NCBI GenBank assembly: GCA_017651265.1 | Contig: JAGCDO010000068.1 | Location: 1 to 60,673 of the forward strand | Origin: Prevotella sp. | GTDB lineage: Bacteria > Bacteroidota > Bacteroidia > Bacteroidales > Bacteroidaceae | DNA length: 60,673 nucleotides | Direction: 5' to 3' | Shown: positions 42,122-50,868 of the stretch, piece after piece | Layout: each line of letters opens with the position of its first letter | Position numbering within the stretch: the stretch's first letter is position 1 | Notes under the pieces: generated by a model | Databases searched by the model: none | Seen by the model: the letters and a program-made list of their open reading frames with translations, nothing else | What the model was told of the DNA's origin: nothing | Position numbers and translations under genes: made by a program

Positions 42122-44112
42122 ATAGCCAATAAAATCAATGCCAGTGCCACTGTTCCCGTGAGGAACCACACAGCATACTGGCGCACATCACCACTCTGCC
42201 ACGGACGGATGCTCTCACCGGCCTCGTTGGCACCCCATGCCATGAAGTTGAATGTGCCGTCAACGATGTGGCGGTCAAACCAGGCAATGGGATAAGAGAA
42301 CAGGCGGAACACGATCTTGTGCGTGAAATACTGCCAAACGTCATCCATATAGAAACGCTTGTAGGCCGCACGGTGCAGCTTGGGGAACTTCGCTGCCAAC
42401 AGATCGGCAACAGGTGTCTCCTCGTTCTTATACATATAGGTGGCCAGACCAATACCGCAGAGAGCGAGTATCGTACTGGAGATAGCCACCGGCCAGTTGA
42501 TGTGTGTATGGAAACCGATGCCGTTGGCAGAGACGAACTCGCCGAAAGGCAACCAGCCGCAAAGCACGGTGATGGTAGCCAGCACGATCAACGGGATATA
42601 CATCGTGGCAGGAGCCTCATGCGGGGCATGGGGAGCATGACCTTCCTGACATGCCTCATACTTAGCCAGCTCACTCTCATAATGACTCTTGCCCCAGAAG
42701 ATCACGTAGTACAGACGGAACATATAGAAAGCCGTCATGGCGGCAATTCCACTCATGATGATACCCATCACCGGAGAGAAATGATAGCAGGCTACCAGAA
42801 TCTCATCCTTCGAGAAGAAGCCGCTGAACGGCCAGATACCGGCGATAGCCAGACAGGAAATCAGGAAGGTGATATGAGTGATGGGCATATACTTGCGCAA
42901 GCCACCCATGTATTTCTTCTCATTACTGTGTACGGCATGGATGATACAACCTGCACCGAGGAACAGACAAGCCTTGAACATAGCATGGGTGAACAAATGG
43001 AACATACTGGCCATGTAACCCAGTCCGCTCTCATCAGCATAAGCCTCGGTCATCGGCATGGAAGTAGCACCACTGTCGGGCAGGCAAACACCTAAAGCCA
43101 CCAACATGAAACCGATCTGCGAGATGGTTGAGAAGGCCAATACACGCTTGATATCACTCTGTACACAGGCCACGCTGGCAGCATAGAAAGCCGTAAAGGC
43201 TGCGATATAAGCCACCCAGTGAAGGGTCTCGGGAGCATACTCAATCCAGATCGGGAACAGACAAGCCACCTGATAGACACCAGCCACCACCATGGTAGCT
43301 GCATGGATCAGTGCGGAAACAGGAGTCGGACCCTCCATGGCGTCGGGCAGCCAGATATGCAAGGGGAACATCGCACTCTTACCGGCACCACCGATGAACA
43401 TCAGGAACAGGGCCATCGGCATGAGCCAGTAGGCACCGTCAAGACGGGCTGACAGCTCAGGCATCGCATTCAGGTCGAAACTGAACGTTCCCACATAGTA
43501 GCTGTAGAACAGGATACCGATGAGGAAGAACAGGTCGGCAAAGCGTGTCACGATGAAAGCCTTCTTCGATGCAGCCACAGCTGCCTGCAACGGATAGTAG
43601 AAACCGATGAGCAGGTATGAGCTCACACCCACCAGCTCCCAGAACAAATACATCTGGAAGATATTGGTAGCCACCACCAGTCCGAGCATCGACATTGAGA
43701 ACAGACTCAGGAACGCATAGTAGCGCTGGAAGCCCTTCTCGCCATGCATGTAACCGAATGAATAGATGTGCACCATCAGACTCACCGTTGAGATCACGAT
43801 GAGCATCATCACCGAGATAGGTGTCAAACGGAAGCCCAAGGTAAACAACAGCTGCACCCCGTTAATCGTTCCGAAGTCGAGCCACGTAAAGTCAAACGGT
43901 GTGATCACCGGATACATACCCGTTGCGGCGTCACGACCAGCCAAGAGGAAGTACTCGATAGCCGTATAATAGCTCAGCACCGTCACGACAGCCAACGACA
44001 GGGTTCCGATAATTCCCGCCGTCTTATGCGACATCTTCATGCCCGCCAGTCCCAGTATGATAAACGAGATCAGCGGCAGCAGAAGAATTAAATATACATA
44101 ACTATAATCCAT
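42118..44112 (-). CDS. nuoL: NADH-quinone oxidoreductase subunit L
   Basis: A 664-aa largest antiporter-like subunit. The conserved FWELVGVSSYLLIGFYY and MFPLHIWLPDAMEGPTPVSA segments carry the Glu and Lys/His residues of the proton path. The C-terminal long lateral helix region is present (about 540-600). The last codons and stop abut the ACTAGT array. Confidence 0.96.
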   Translation of the reverse strand: MDYSYVYLILLLPLISFIILGLAGMKMSHKTAGIIGTLSLAVVTVLSYYTAIEYFLLAGRDAATGMYPVITPFDFTWLDFGTINGVQLLFTLGFRLTPISVMMLIVISTVSLMVHIYSFGYMHGEKGFQRYYAFLSLFSMSMLGLVVATNIFQMYLFWELVGVSSYLLIGFYYPLQAAVAASKKAFIVTRFADLFFLIGILFYSYYVGTFSFDLNAMPELSARLDGAYWLMPMALFLMFIGGAGKSAMFPLHIWLPDAMEGPTPVSALIHAATMVVAGVYQVACLFPIWIEYAPETLHWVAYIAAFTAFYAASVACVQSDIKRVLAFSTISQIGFMLVALGVCLPDSGATSMPMTEAYADESGLGYMASMFHLFTHAMFKACLFLGAGCIIHAVHSNEKKYMGGLRKYMPITHITFLISCLAIAGIWPFSGFFSKDEILVACYHFSPVMGIIMSGIAAMTAFYMFRLYYVIFWGKSHYESELAKYEACQEGHAPHAPHEAPATMYIPLIVLATITVLCGWLPFGEFVSANGIGFHTHINWPVAISSTILALCGIGLATYMYKNEETPVADLLAAKFPKLHRAAYKRFYMDDVWQYFTHKIVFRLFSYPIAWFDRHIVDGTFNFMAWGANEAGESIRPWQSGDVRQYAVWFLTGTVALALILLAI

Positions 44113-44129
44113 ATAGACAATACTCTTAT

Positions 44130-44157
44130 TTCAATTATCAATTGTCAATTCTTTAAC
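44130..44157. repeat. CAATTGACA-type repeat at the nuoK stop
   Basis: TCAATTATCAATTGTCAATTC sits in the nuoK-nuoL spacer and supplies the nuoK stop codon, like the 6151-6180 and 48350-48385 repeats. Confidence 0.6.
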
Positions 44158-44453
44158 TCCGGTATGCTGTTCACGCTATCACTATGGAAGTTGCGATACA
44201 CATTAATAATAATAGCCACAGCAACGGCAGTCTCAGCAGCAGCAACACCGATGGCGAACAAGGTAAAGAAGAATCCTTCCAGTTCACCCGGATATAAGAT
44301 ACGGTTGAATGCCGCGAAGTTGATGTCCACCGCATTGAGGATCAGCTCCGTGGAGATCAGCATGGCAAGCAGGTTACGACGGGTGATGAACCCGAACACG
44401 CCAATGAAAAACAACAGTGCACTCAGCACAAAGAAACATTCTACTGGTACCAT
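44145..44453 (-). CDS. nuoK: NADH-quinone oxidoreductase subunit K
   Basis: A 102-aa subunit with three helices. It has FFIGVFGFITRRNLLAMLIS followed by TELILNAVDINF (conserved Glu), and AAAETAVAVAI (second Glu). The last residues and the TGA stop are encoded by a TTGACA/TTGATA repeat at 44130-44157. Confidence 0.95.
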   Translation of the reverse strand: MVPVECFFVLSALLFFIGVFGFITRRNLLAMLISTELILNAVDINFAAFNRILYPGELEGFFFTLFAIGVAAAETAVAVAIIINVYRNFHSDSVNSIPELKN

Positions 44454-44456
44454 ACC

Positions 44457-44969
44457 TTACTCCTTTCTTGAAATGACAATACCACCGATGATACAAGCCA
44501 GCAGGAACACGGAGATGAACTCGAACGGGAGTACATAGCCAAACCTGTCTGAGCTTACCAACGACCTACCGATCGTGTCCATCGACACCTCTGCGTCGGC
44601 CGCTGCGGCAAAGTTATTGATTACCTGGTTCTTCAGGAATACCACTACGACGGTGGCCAGACCGATCAGGGCTGCGAGAGCTCCGAACACCACCCTACTT
44701 CCCTTCATGCGCTCTACCAGTCCTTGCAAGGTGCGCTTGTTCACCAACTGGATGGCGAAGATATAGATCATCGTCACACCACCGGCATAGACACTCAGCT
44801 GAGCCGCCCCGAGGAACGTATAGTCGAGCAGGAAATAGATTCCCGCGATACCGAACAACACGAACAGCAGGAACGTAGCTGCCCGCATGATCCGCTTGGT
44901 CGTCACGCACATCACGGCAGAAGCCAGGATGACGACAGCGAGGATACAAAACAATATCAAGTTACTCAT
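44457..44969 (-). CDS. nuoJ: NADH-quinone oxidoreductase subunit J
   Basis: A 170-aa subunit with five helices. RIMRAATFLLFVLFGIAGIY and GAAQLSVYAGGVTMIYIFAI are the family core; the pi-bulge helix lies in the second. A loop of about 25 residues follows at 110-140. Spacers of 3 bp on each side show tight packing. Confidence 0.94.
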   Translation of the reverse strand: MSNLILFCILAVVILASAVMCVTTKRIMRAATFLLFVLFGIAGIYFLLDYTFLGAAQLSVYAGGVTMIYIFAIQLVNKRTLQGLVERMKGSRVVFGALAALIGLATVVVVFLKNQVINNFAAAADAEVSMDTIGRSLVSSDRFGYVLPFEFISVFLLACIIGGIVISRKE

Positions 44970-44972
44970 AAT

Positions 44973-45515
44973 CTACTTCTTTGTGTTAAACGTTCCGACC
45001 TTCCACTCAGCACCGCCGTCCAGCAGGTTAGGCAGTGAGCCGCCCTTGTACACCTCTTTATCCAGGTGCAGCACCAGCTTACTACGGTCGAACACGGCAT
45101 TCTCGAAATCGTTGGTAAATTCGATGGCATCAAAGTTACAAGCATTGGTACACAACTGACAGAACATACAGTCGCCTAAGTCGTACAGATAGTCATCCAA
45201 CACCTTTTTCTTCTTCCCTGTCTCAGGATCCTCCTGCATGTGAGCCACAATCTTGATGGTTCCGTTCGGACAGGTCTTCTCACACAGCGTACAAGCCGTA
45301 CACTTATAGCTGCCGTCCTCGTTACGCTTGAAGACCAGTCGTCCGCGATGGCGCTGAGCCACATGGAGGGTTGTCTTACGGTTCTCGGGATACTGCTCGG
45401 TTGACTTATTGGTGAAGAAGTCCTTGAAGTATTCCTTCCAGGTTACCTTCATACCGGTAGCCAACGTCTTGAGTCCGTGCCCGATCTCTCCGAAATATGA
45501 TAGTTCTTTTTCCAT
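44973..45515 (-). CDS. nuoI: NADH-quinone oxidoreductase subunit I
   Basis: A 180-aa peripheral-arm subunit holding clusters N6a and N6b. The two ferredoxin motifs are CTACTLCEKTCPNGTI and CMFCQLCTNACNFDAI. An amphipathic N-terminal segment attaches it to the membrane arm. It lies 51 bp after nuoH, with an ACTAGT array in the spacer. Confidence 0.95.
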   Translation of the reverse strand: MEKELSYFGEIGHGLKTLATGMKVTWKEYFKDFFTNKSTEQYPENRKTTLHVAQRHRGRLVFKRNEDGSYKCTACTLCEKTCPNGTIKIVAHMQEDPETGKKKKVLDDYLYDLGDCMFCQLCTNACNFDAIEFTNDFENAVFDRSKLVLHLDKEVYKGGSLPNLLDGGAEWKVGTFNTKK

Positions 45516-45529
45516 ATCTATTGATATTT

Positions 45530-45570
45530 ATTCTAGTTTTACTAGTTTAACTAGTCATACTAGTTCTTAA
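45530..45570. repeat. ACTAGTNNN nonamer array (nuoH-nuoI spacer)
   Basis: Four 9-bp units (TCTAGTTTT, ACTAGTTTA, ACTAGTCAT, ACTAGTTCT) end at the nuoH stop. Confidence 0.85.
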
Positions 45571-46652
45571 AAATACCATCCCAAAGCCACTACAACCGTC
45601 ATCACAACTAAGTTCAACAGTGCCAGCGGCATCAAATACTTCCATTCCAGCTTCAGGATCTGGTCGATACGCAGACGGGGGAAAGTCCACTTAATCCACA
45701 TGAGCAACCACACCAGAGCGAAGGCCTTACCCATGAACCATACGATACCGGGGATGTAGTTCATCACCTTGTCGAAGCCCTCTATACCTATATTTATAGG
45801 AGCCCATCCACCGAGGAACACCATGGCGGCAATACCAGCGATGATAAAGAGGTTCAGGAACTCAGCCAGGTAGAAGAAGCCGAAGCCCATACCTGAATAC
45901 TCCGTGTGATGACCGGCGGTGAGCTCACTCTCTGCCTCCGCCATATCAAACGGACCGCGGTTCGCCTCAGCGTTTCCGGCAATCAGGAATACAAAGAAGG
46001 CGATCAGTGCAGGTATATGACCTTTGAATATCAACCAGTTCCACGGACCAGTCTGATACTCCACGATACCGCTCACCTGCATCGTACCCGTCAGGATGAC
46101 CGCCGTGATCAGACACAGACAGAGTGACATCTCATAAGAGATCATCTGTACGGCACCACGCATGGCAGATACCACCGAATACTTATTGTTGGAACCCCAT
46201 CCAGCAAGGAAGATACCCACCACGCCGATGGATGAGATGGCGGTGAGCAGGAACACGCCCACATTGAAATCGAGGATCACCGCTCCCTTGTTCCACGGCA
46301 AGAACGAGAAGGCACCCACCGAACCGATGATTACCAGCAGCGGAGCAACGATATACAGGAACTTATCGGCCTTGTCCACGAAGAAAATCTCCTTGATGAG
46401 CATCTTCAGTACGTCGGCAAACACCTGCAGCAATCCCCAGAAGCCCACACGCATCGGACCCAATCGGCACTGGAAGTAAGCACACACCTTACGCTCCATG
46501 AAGATCAGTGCGATGGCAATCAGCGCATAGGCTGTCAGGATGAGCACGCCCACCAGCACACATTCAATCAGGATCGACCAGAAGTCACCCAGTCCCAAAG
46601 TGAACCTGAGCAGGTGGTCGAACCATTGTGTAACTATTGAAAAGTCAAACAT
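45567..46652 (-). CDS. nuoH: NADH-quinone oxidoreductase subunit H
   Basis: A 361-aa membrane subunit next to the quinone site, with eight or nine helices. MERKVCAYFQCRLGPMRVG and GNAEANRGPFDMAEAESELT are the invariant loops; the latter carries the charged residues that couple quinone chemistry to pumping. A 43-bp spacer made of TTTCAATC units separates it from nuoCD. Confidence 0.96.
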   Translation of the reverse strand: MFDFSIVTQWFDHLLRFTLGLGDFWSILIECVLVGVLILTAYALIAIALIFMERKVCAYFQCRLGPMRVGFWGLLQVFADVLKMLIKEIFFVDKADKFLYIVAPLLVIIGSVGAFSFLPWNKGAVILDFNVGVFLLTAISSIGVVGIFLAGWGSNNKYSVVSAMRGAVQMISYEMSLCLCLITAVILTGTMQVSGIVEYQTGPWNWLIFKGHIPALIAFFVFLIAGNAEANRGPFDMAEAESELTAGHHTEYSGMGFGFFYLAEFLNLFIIAGIAAMVFLGGWAPINIGIEGFDKVMNYIPGIVWFMGKAFALVWLLMWIKWTFPRLRIDQILKLEWKYLMPLALLNLVVMTVVVALGWYF

Positions 46653-46657
46653 AATAT

Positions 46658-46697
46658 CTTCAATATTTCAATCTTTCAATTTTTCAATCTTTCAATT
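46658..46697. repeat. TTTCAATC tandem repeat (nuoCD-nuoH spacer)
   Basis: About four TTTCAATC/TTTCAATT units fill the spacer and reach the nuoCD stop. Confidence 0.7.
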
Positions 46698-48330
46698 ATC
46701 TGTCGATGTCAGGAATAACGAAGTCGATAGCGGCACCTGTAGCCACCAGGTCGGCAATCTTCTGTCCGCGCAACATCGGGTCGAGCGCACCGGTCAGTGA
46801 CAAGCCCATGGGTCGCATCTTCAAACGGTACGGACTCTTGCCGCCACGAGAGTCGAGATAGACACCGAACTCACCGCTGGCACCCTCCACCGAGTAGTAC
46901 CACTGTCCTTCAGGCACTTTAATGACCGGCTTCTGCTTGATGTAGAAGTCACCTGGAGGGATACTGTCGATGAGCTGCTCGATAATATGCAGACTCTGGT
47001 ACATCTCCCGGATATGACAAGTATAGCGGTCCATGGTGTCGCAGCCCGTCATGGTAATCTGCTCCCACTCCACCTGGTTATACACATCGTACGGATGGTT
47101 CTTGCGCACATCGTTCTCCCAACCGGAGGCACGTCCTGCAGGACCTGTCACGGCATACGAGATACAATCTTCCTTGCTCATCGGTCCTACCTTCTCAAAG
47201 CGCTTGTGGGTGATGATGTTATCACCGAACACATCCACATACTCCTGAATGATAGGCTTCATATACTTGATGAGATCCTTCACGTTCTTCACGAAGTTCG
47301 GATCGATATCATCCTGCAGTCCACCTATTCTATAATAGTTTTGGATCAGTCGTCCACCCGTTGTCTCCTCCATGCAGTTGAGCACATGCTCACGGTCGCG
47401 CATAGAATAGAGGAAGGCAGTCAGCGCACCCATGTCCTGAGCGCAGCAGCCCACATACAACAGGTGCGAATCCAGTCGCTGCAGCTCATCCATGATGGTA
47501 CGGATGTACTTGATACGGTCGGTCAGTTCCACACCCAATCCCTCTTCAATCACTCCTACCAGAGCATGACGGTGCATCATGGCACTCAGATAGTTAAGAC
47601 GATCGGTTAAAGCAAGGGTCTGCGGGTATGTATAGCTCTCGCACATCTTCTCGATACCACGGTGGATATAGCCCAGATGCGGATACACACGCTTCACGGT
47701 CTCACCGTCGAGAACGGTCTGCAAGCGGAGCACACCGTGTGTTGAGGGGTGCTGCGGACCGATGTTGATCACATAGTCATCAGCGGTAAAGAGTCTGTTC
47801 TTCTTCGACTGCAGTACACCATCCTTGTCGAGGTAATACTCCAATCCGTAGTCAGGCTCCACATCATCCTCGAGGGTGTACTTGTCGTTGAACTCCCAGT
47901 CCTTGCGGAAGGGGAATCCCTTGAAGTCACTACGCAGGAACAGGCGTCGCATGTCGGGATGACCGAGGAACACGATGCCGTAGAAATCATATACCTCCCG
48001 TTCCAGCAGATCAGCTACGCGCCAGATATGAGATACGGTAGGAATATAAGGAACCAGCTGACCGTCGGTGTCACCCGTTCCGTTGGATGACATACCGTCG
48101 CCACAAACCTGTGTACGGGCCATCATCTTGACCGAGCAACGCTCATGTGTCTGGGTATTCTCCAGGATATAGATACATCCTAAGGCAGGCTCACCCGACT
48201 GATAATCTGGTGTCTTACTGAAGTCCTCGCCTACGATGGTCACCAGGTAGTCAAAACCTTTCTGGTCTTTCAGGTTTGCCATCTCTGTGGCAAACTGATC
48301 AAAACTATAAGAAAGAAAATCTAATTTCAT
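46696..48330 (-). CDS. nuoC: NADH-quinone oxidoreductase subunit C/D fusion
   Basis: A 544-aa fusion. The NuoC part (about 1-150) ends with REVYDFYGIVFLGHPDMRRL and FRKDWEF. The NuoD part starts near 175 with INIGPQHPSTHGVLRL, whose His is the quinone-site residue, and contains HLGYIHRGIEKMCE and PGDFYIKQKP. The fusion is known in several phyla, including Bacteroidetes. The start overlaps the nuoB stop as ATGA. Confidence 0.95.
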   Translation of the reverse strand: MKLDFLSYSFDQFATEMANLKDQKGFDYLVTIVGEDFSKTPDYQSGEPALGCIYILENTQTHERCSVKMMARTQVCGDGMSSNGTGDTDGQLVPYIPTVSHIWRVADLLEREVYDFYGIVFLGHPDMRRLFLRSDFKGFPFRKDWEFNDKYTLEDDVEPDYGLEYYLDKDGVLQSKKNRLFTADDYVINIGPQHPSTHGVLRLQTVLDGETVKRVYPHLGYIHRGIEKMCESYTYPQTLALTDRLNYLSAMMHRHALVGVIEEGLGVELTDRIKYIRTIMDELQRLDSHLLYVGCCAQDMGALTAFLYSMRDREHVLNCMEETTGGRLIQNYYRIGGLQDDIDPNFVKNVKDLIKYMKPIIQEYVDVFGDNIITHKRFEKVGPMSKEDCISYAVTGPAGRASGWENDVRKNHPYDVYNQVEWEQITMTGCDTMDRYTCHIREMYQSLHIIEQLIDSIPPGDFYIKQKPVIKVPEGQWYYSVEGASGEFGVYLDSRGGKSPYRLKMRPMGLSLTGALDPMLRGQKIADLVATGAAIDFVIPDIDR

Positions 48331-49076
48331 GCCTGGCCCTCCTCCTTCTTAGTTGACAATTGACAGTTGACAGTTGACAATTGTTCTGCCTTCAACGCTT
48401 CTGTAAACTCTTTAGGAACCTCGGTGATAACGATCGGCTCGCGACGATGATCGCCCAGCTGGCGAGCTGTCAGTTCTGAGTTAGATACGCCCAGCTCGCG
48501 CTCTTCCTTGGTCTGCTTGTGGTTCACTCCACCAAAGAACTTCTCGATCTTCACCTTACGCTGCAGCTGCATCATACCATACATGATAGCCTCTGGACGC
48601 GGTGGACAGCCGGGAATGAACACATCCACGGGCACGATCTCCTCGATGCCCTTCACCACATGGTAGCTCGACTTGAACGGACCGCCACTGATGGCGCAGC
48701 CACCCACGGCAATGACATATTTCGGCTCAGCCATCTCGTCATAGAGACGTTTCAGGGCAGGAGCCATCTTATGTGTAATCGTACCGGCACACATAATCAG
48801 GTCGGCCTGACGTGGTGAGTTACGTGTCACCTCGAAGCCGAAGCGTGCAAAGTCATATCGGGAACAGCCACAGGCCATGAACTCGATACCGCAGCAAGAT
48901 GTAGCGAAGGTAAGCGACCACAGGGAGTTGGCACGTCCCCAGTTGATCAACTTGTCGAGCGATCCGGTAACCACGTTGACGCCTCCCTCATGGAGCTCGT
49001 CAACCAGCTTCTCCAACGAGGCATTGTCGTTCCACTCCTCGTAGGGAATACTCTTGATTTTCGGTTTTATTTCCAT
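48327..49076 (-). CDS. nuoB: NADH-quinone oxidoreductase subunit B
   Basis: A 249-aa subunit holding the N2 cluster. I start at MEIKPKIKSIPYEEWND; the longer frame runs inside nuoA. Cluster cysteines are in FATSCCGIEFMACG, VGGCAISGG and PGCPPRPEA. The C-terminal residues LSTVNCQLSTKK are encoded by a TTGACAGTTGACA repeat (48350-48385) and look like an added tail. Its start overlaps nuoA by 10 bp. Confidence 0.95.
   Translation of the reverse strand: MEIKPKIKSIPYEEWNDNASLEKLVDELHEGGVNVVTGSLDKLINWGRANSLWSLTFATSCCGIEFMACGCSRYDFARFGFEVTRNSPRQADLIMCAGTITHKMAPALKRLYDEMAEPKYVIAVGGCAISGGPFKSSYHVVKGIEEIVPVDVFIPGCPPRPEAIMYGMMQLQRKVKIEKFFGGVNHKQTKEERELGVSNSELTARQLGDHRREPIVITEVPKEFTEALKAEQLSTVNCQLSTKKEEGQA
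48350..48385. repeat. TTGACA repeat inside the nuoB 3' end
   Basis: Four TTGACA-type units, read in frame as a Ser/Thr/Gln-rich tail of nuoB. Confidence 0.75.
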
Positions 49077-49417
49077 TCCAGTGCTCCTTTCCGCCAAGCG
49101 TAAGCCAAGCCAAATACTAGTACCAACAAAAAGAATCCGATGCTGAAGATAGCCATTGCACCGAATTCTTTCACGACCACTGCCCAAGGGTACAGAAACA
49201 CTGTCTCCACATCGAACATAAGAAACAAGATGGCGAACAGGTAGAAGCCTACACTGACGGGGAGCCAGGATGAGCCATGTGTTGGAATACCACACTCATA
49301 AGGTTCTCCTTTCACCTTGTTGTATGAACGCGGACCGATCAACTTGGCTATGACGTAAGCTGCCGCAACCAGTGTTATGGCCGTTATGATAACGGTAATC
49401 AACAAAGTAAAATACAT
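49067..49417 (-). CDS. nuoA: NADH-quinone oxidoreductase subunit A
   Basis: A 116-aa subunit with three helices. It starts at MYFTLLITVIITAITLVAA; a frame 22 codons longer begins inside the leader. The conserved motif KGEPYECGIPTHGSSWLPVS precedes the second helix, and FDVETVFLYPWAV holds the conserved acidic pair. First gene of nuoABCDHIJKLMN. Confidence 0.95.
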   Translation of the reverse strand: MYFTLLITVIITAITLVAAAYVIAKLIGPRSYNKVKGEPYECGIPTHGSSWLPVSVGFYLFAILFLMFDVETVFLYPWAVVVKEFGAMAIFSIGFFLLVLVFGLAYAWRKGALEWK

Positions 49418-49471
49418 ATTATTTAACTGATAATTATTATGCTCGTTAGCATCATCGTTTAAAAGCGTCTG

Positions 49472-49479
49472 CAAAGGTA
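49472..49479 (-). promoter_or_regulatory. Putative nuo operon promoter
   Basis: TACCTTTG on the minus strand, 55 bp upstream of nuoA. No clear TTTG sits 19 bp upstream. Confidence 0.6.
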
Positions 49480-49520
49480 ACAATTATTTTGCAATAAATG
49501 ATAATAAATATTGGAAATTA

Positions 49521-49551
49521 TTGGCGAATCCGCATTTTTTCCTTATTTTTG
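49521..49551 (+). promoter_or_regulatory. Promoter of the BspA-like gene
   Basis: TTGG near 49521 and TATTTTTG at 49544-49551, about 19-20 bp apart. The start point is about 49557, which sets the ATG at 49585 as the start. Confidence 0.65.
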
Positions 49552-49584
49552 CAGAAATGTTTCGAACATAAAAATGACAAGGAT

Positions 49585-50868
49585 ATGAACTACAGAAAGA
49601 AAACATGGATCGTGGTTTTCGCACTTATGTGCTGCACAGTGTTGGAAGCCAGGCAGATAACCCAAGCATCCAAATCCCCCAAGAAAGCCACCAAGGCCAT
49701 CGTCGATGGCATCAACTACGCACTGAATGCCAAGAACAACAAAGCCAAGGTGATTGCCGGAAAGAATCTCTACACGGGTGATGTAGAAATCCCGAACAAG
49801 TTCACCGAAGACAGTGTGACCTATTATGTGGAAGAGATCGACGATGGCGCGTTCAAGGACTGTGCCTCGATGACCTCCATCAGCATCCCCAACACGGTGA
49901 CGAAGATTGGTGCGGGTGCGTTTGAGGACTGTACAGGTCTTACCTCCATCAGTATTCCCGAGAGTGTTCTCGACCTGCCCTTCAACCTTTTCTCCGGCTG
50001 TTCTGCCCTGACAGAGGTAAATCTCCCCTCGGGCATCAAGAACATCGGTCATGGCGCCTTCAAGAAATGCACGGCGTTGGAAAGGATTGAACTACCCAGC
50101 GGTGTCACCTCCCTGGCATATAGTCTGTTCCAGGGCTGCACCAGTCTGAAGGACGTCATACTTCCCCGGTTCCTGGATAAGATCGGTTATTCAGCATTCC
50201 AGGACTGCTCCGCACTGGAAGAGATCGAGTTGCCCAACAGTGTGAAGGCCATCGGATGGGTAGCATTCAAAAACTGTACCTCCTTGAAGCGTTTCGCTTT
50301 CACCACCAGCATGGACAATATCGCAAACAGCATCTTCGAAGGCTGTACCAGTCTGGAGGAAGTATATATCCCCACCTCCATCACAAGCATCACCCATGAT
50401 GCCTTCAAGGGATGCACCAGTCTGGAGACCGTCAGCATTCCCAACTCCGTGAGGAGCATCGGCACCAGTGCCTTTGAGGATTGCTCGAACCTGAAGACCG
50501 TCAACATCCCCAACGGCATCAAGGAGATCACCTCCTACTGTTTCAAGAACTGCGGTAGCTTGATCGATATCACCATCCCCACATCAGTCAAGACCATTTC
50601 CAACCAGGCCTTCCATGGCTGTTCGTCGATAGAGAGCATCGATATCCCCAACAGCGTGAAGGAGATGGGAGGCGACGTATTTAAAAACTGCAGCAGTCTG
50701 ATGACCGTGTTCATGCGCAGCGGTACACCGCCGAAAATCAAAAAAGACACCTTCCCGAAGTCACTCCTTCATGAAGGTATCCTTTATGTACCGAACCCCT
50801 CGCCCTATCGTTCCGACCCCAAGAACCCGTGGTCGCAGTTCAGGGATATTAAGGCTATAGCCAGGTAA
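49585..50868 (+). CDS. BspA-like leucine-rich repeat surface protein
   Basis: A 427-aa exported protein with signal MNYRKKTWIVVFALMCCTVL and cleavage near LEA. About thirteen LRR_5 (Treponema pallidum/BspA type) repeats of about 23 residues fill 75-400, with the pattern AF-x-x-C-t-s-L-x-x-I-x-I-P. The Cys and Leu positions are regular. Such proteins mediate adhesion or binding to host and other bacteria in oral and gut Bacteroidales. No lipobox or clear sorting domain is visible at the C-terminus, so its anchoring is unclear. Its 3' end overlaps the convergent epimerase gene by 14 bp. Confidence 0.88.
   Translation: MNYRKKTWIVVFALMCCTVLEARQITQASKSPKKATKAIVDGINYALNAKNNKAKVIAGKNLYTGDVEIPNKFTEDSVTYYVEEIDDGAFKDCASMTSISIPNTVTKIGAGAFEDCTGLTSISIPESVLDLPFNLFSGCSALTEVNLPSGIKNIGHGAFKKCTALERIELPSGVTSLAYSLFQGCTSLKDVILPRFLDKIGYSAFQDCSALEEIELPNSVKAIGWVAFKNCTSLKRFAFTTSMDNIANSIFEGCTSLEEVYIPTSITSITHDAFKGCTSLETVSIPNSVRSIGTSAFEDCSNLKTVNIPNGIKEITSYCFKNCGSLIDITIPTSVKTISNQAFHGCSSIESIDIPNSVKEMGGDVFKNCSSLMTVFMRSGTPPKIKKDTFPKSLLHEGILYVPNPSPYRSDPKNPWSQFRDIKAIAR

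Noticed and set aside
42268-43095. 275-codon plus-strand open frame
   Set aside because: Shadow of nuoL; no family resemblance.
48327-49295. Long nuoB frame starting at 49295
   Set aside because: The extra N-terminus is out-of-frame nuoA sequence; the conserved NuoB start MEIKPK is at 49076.
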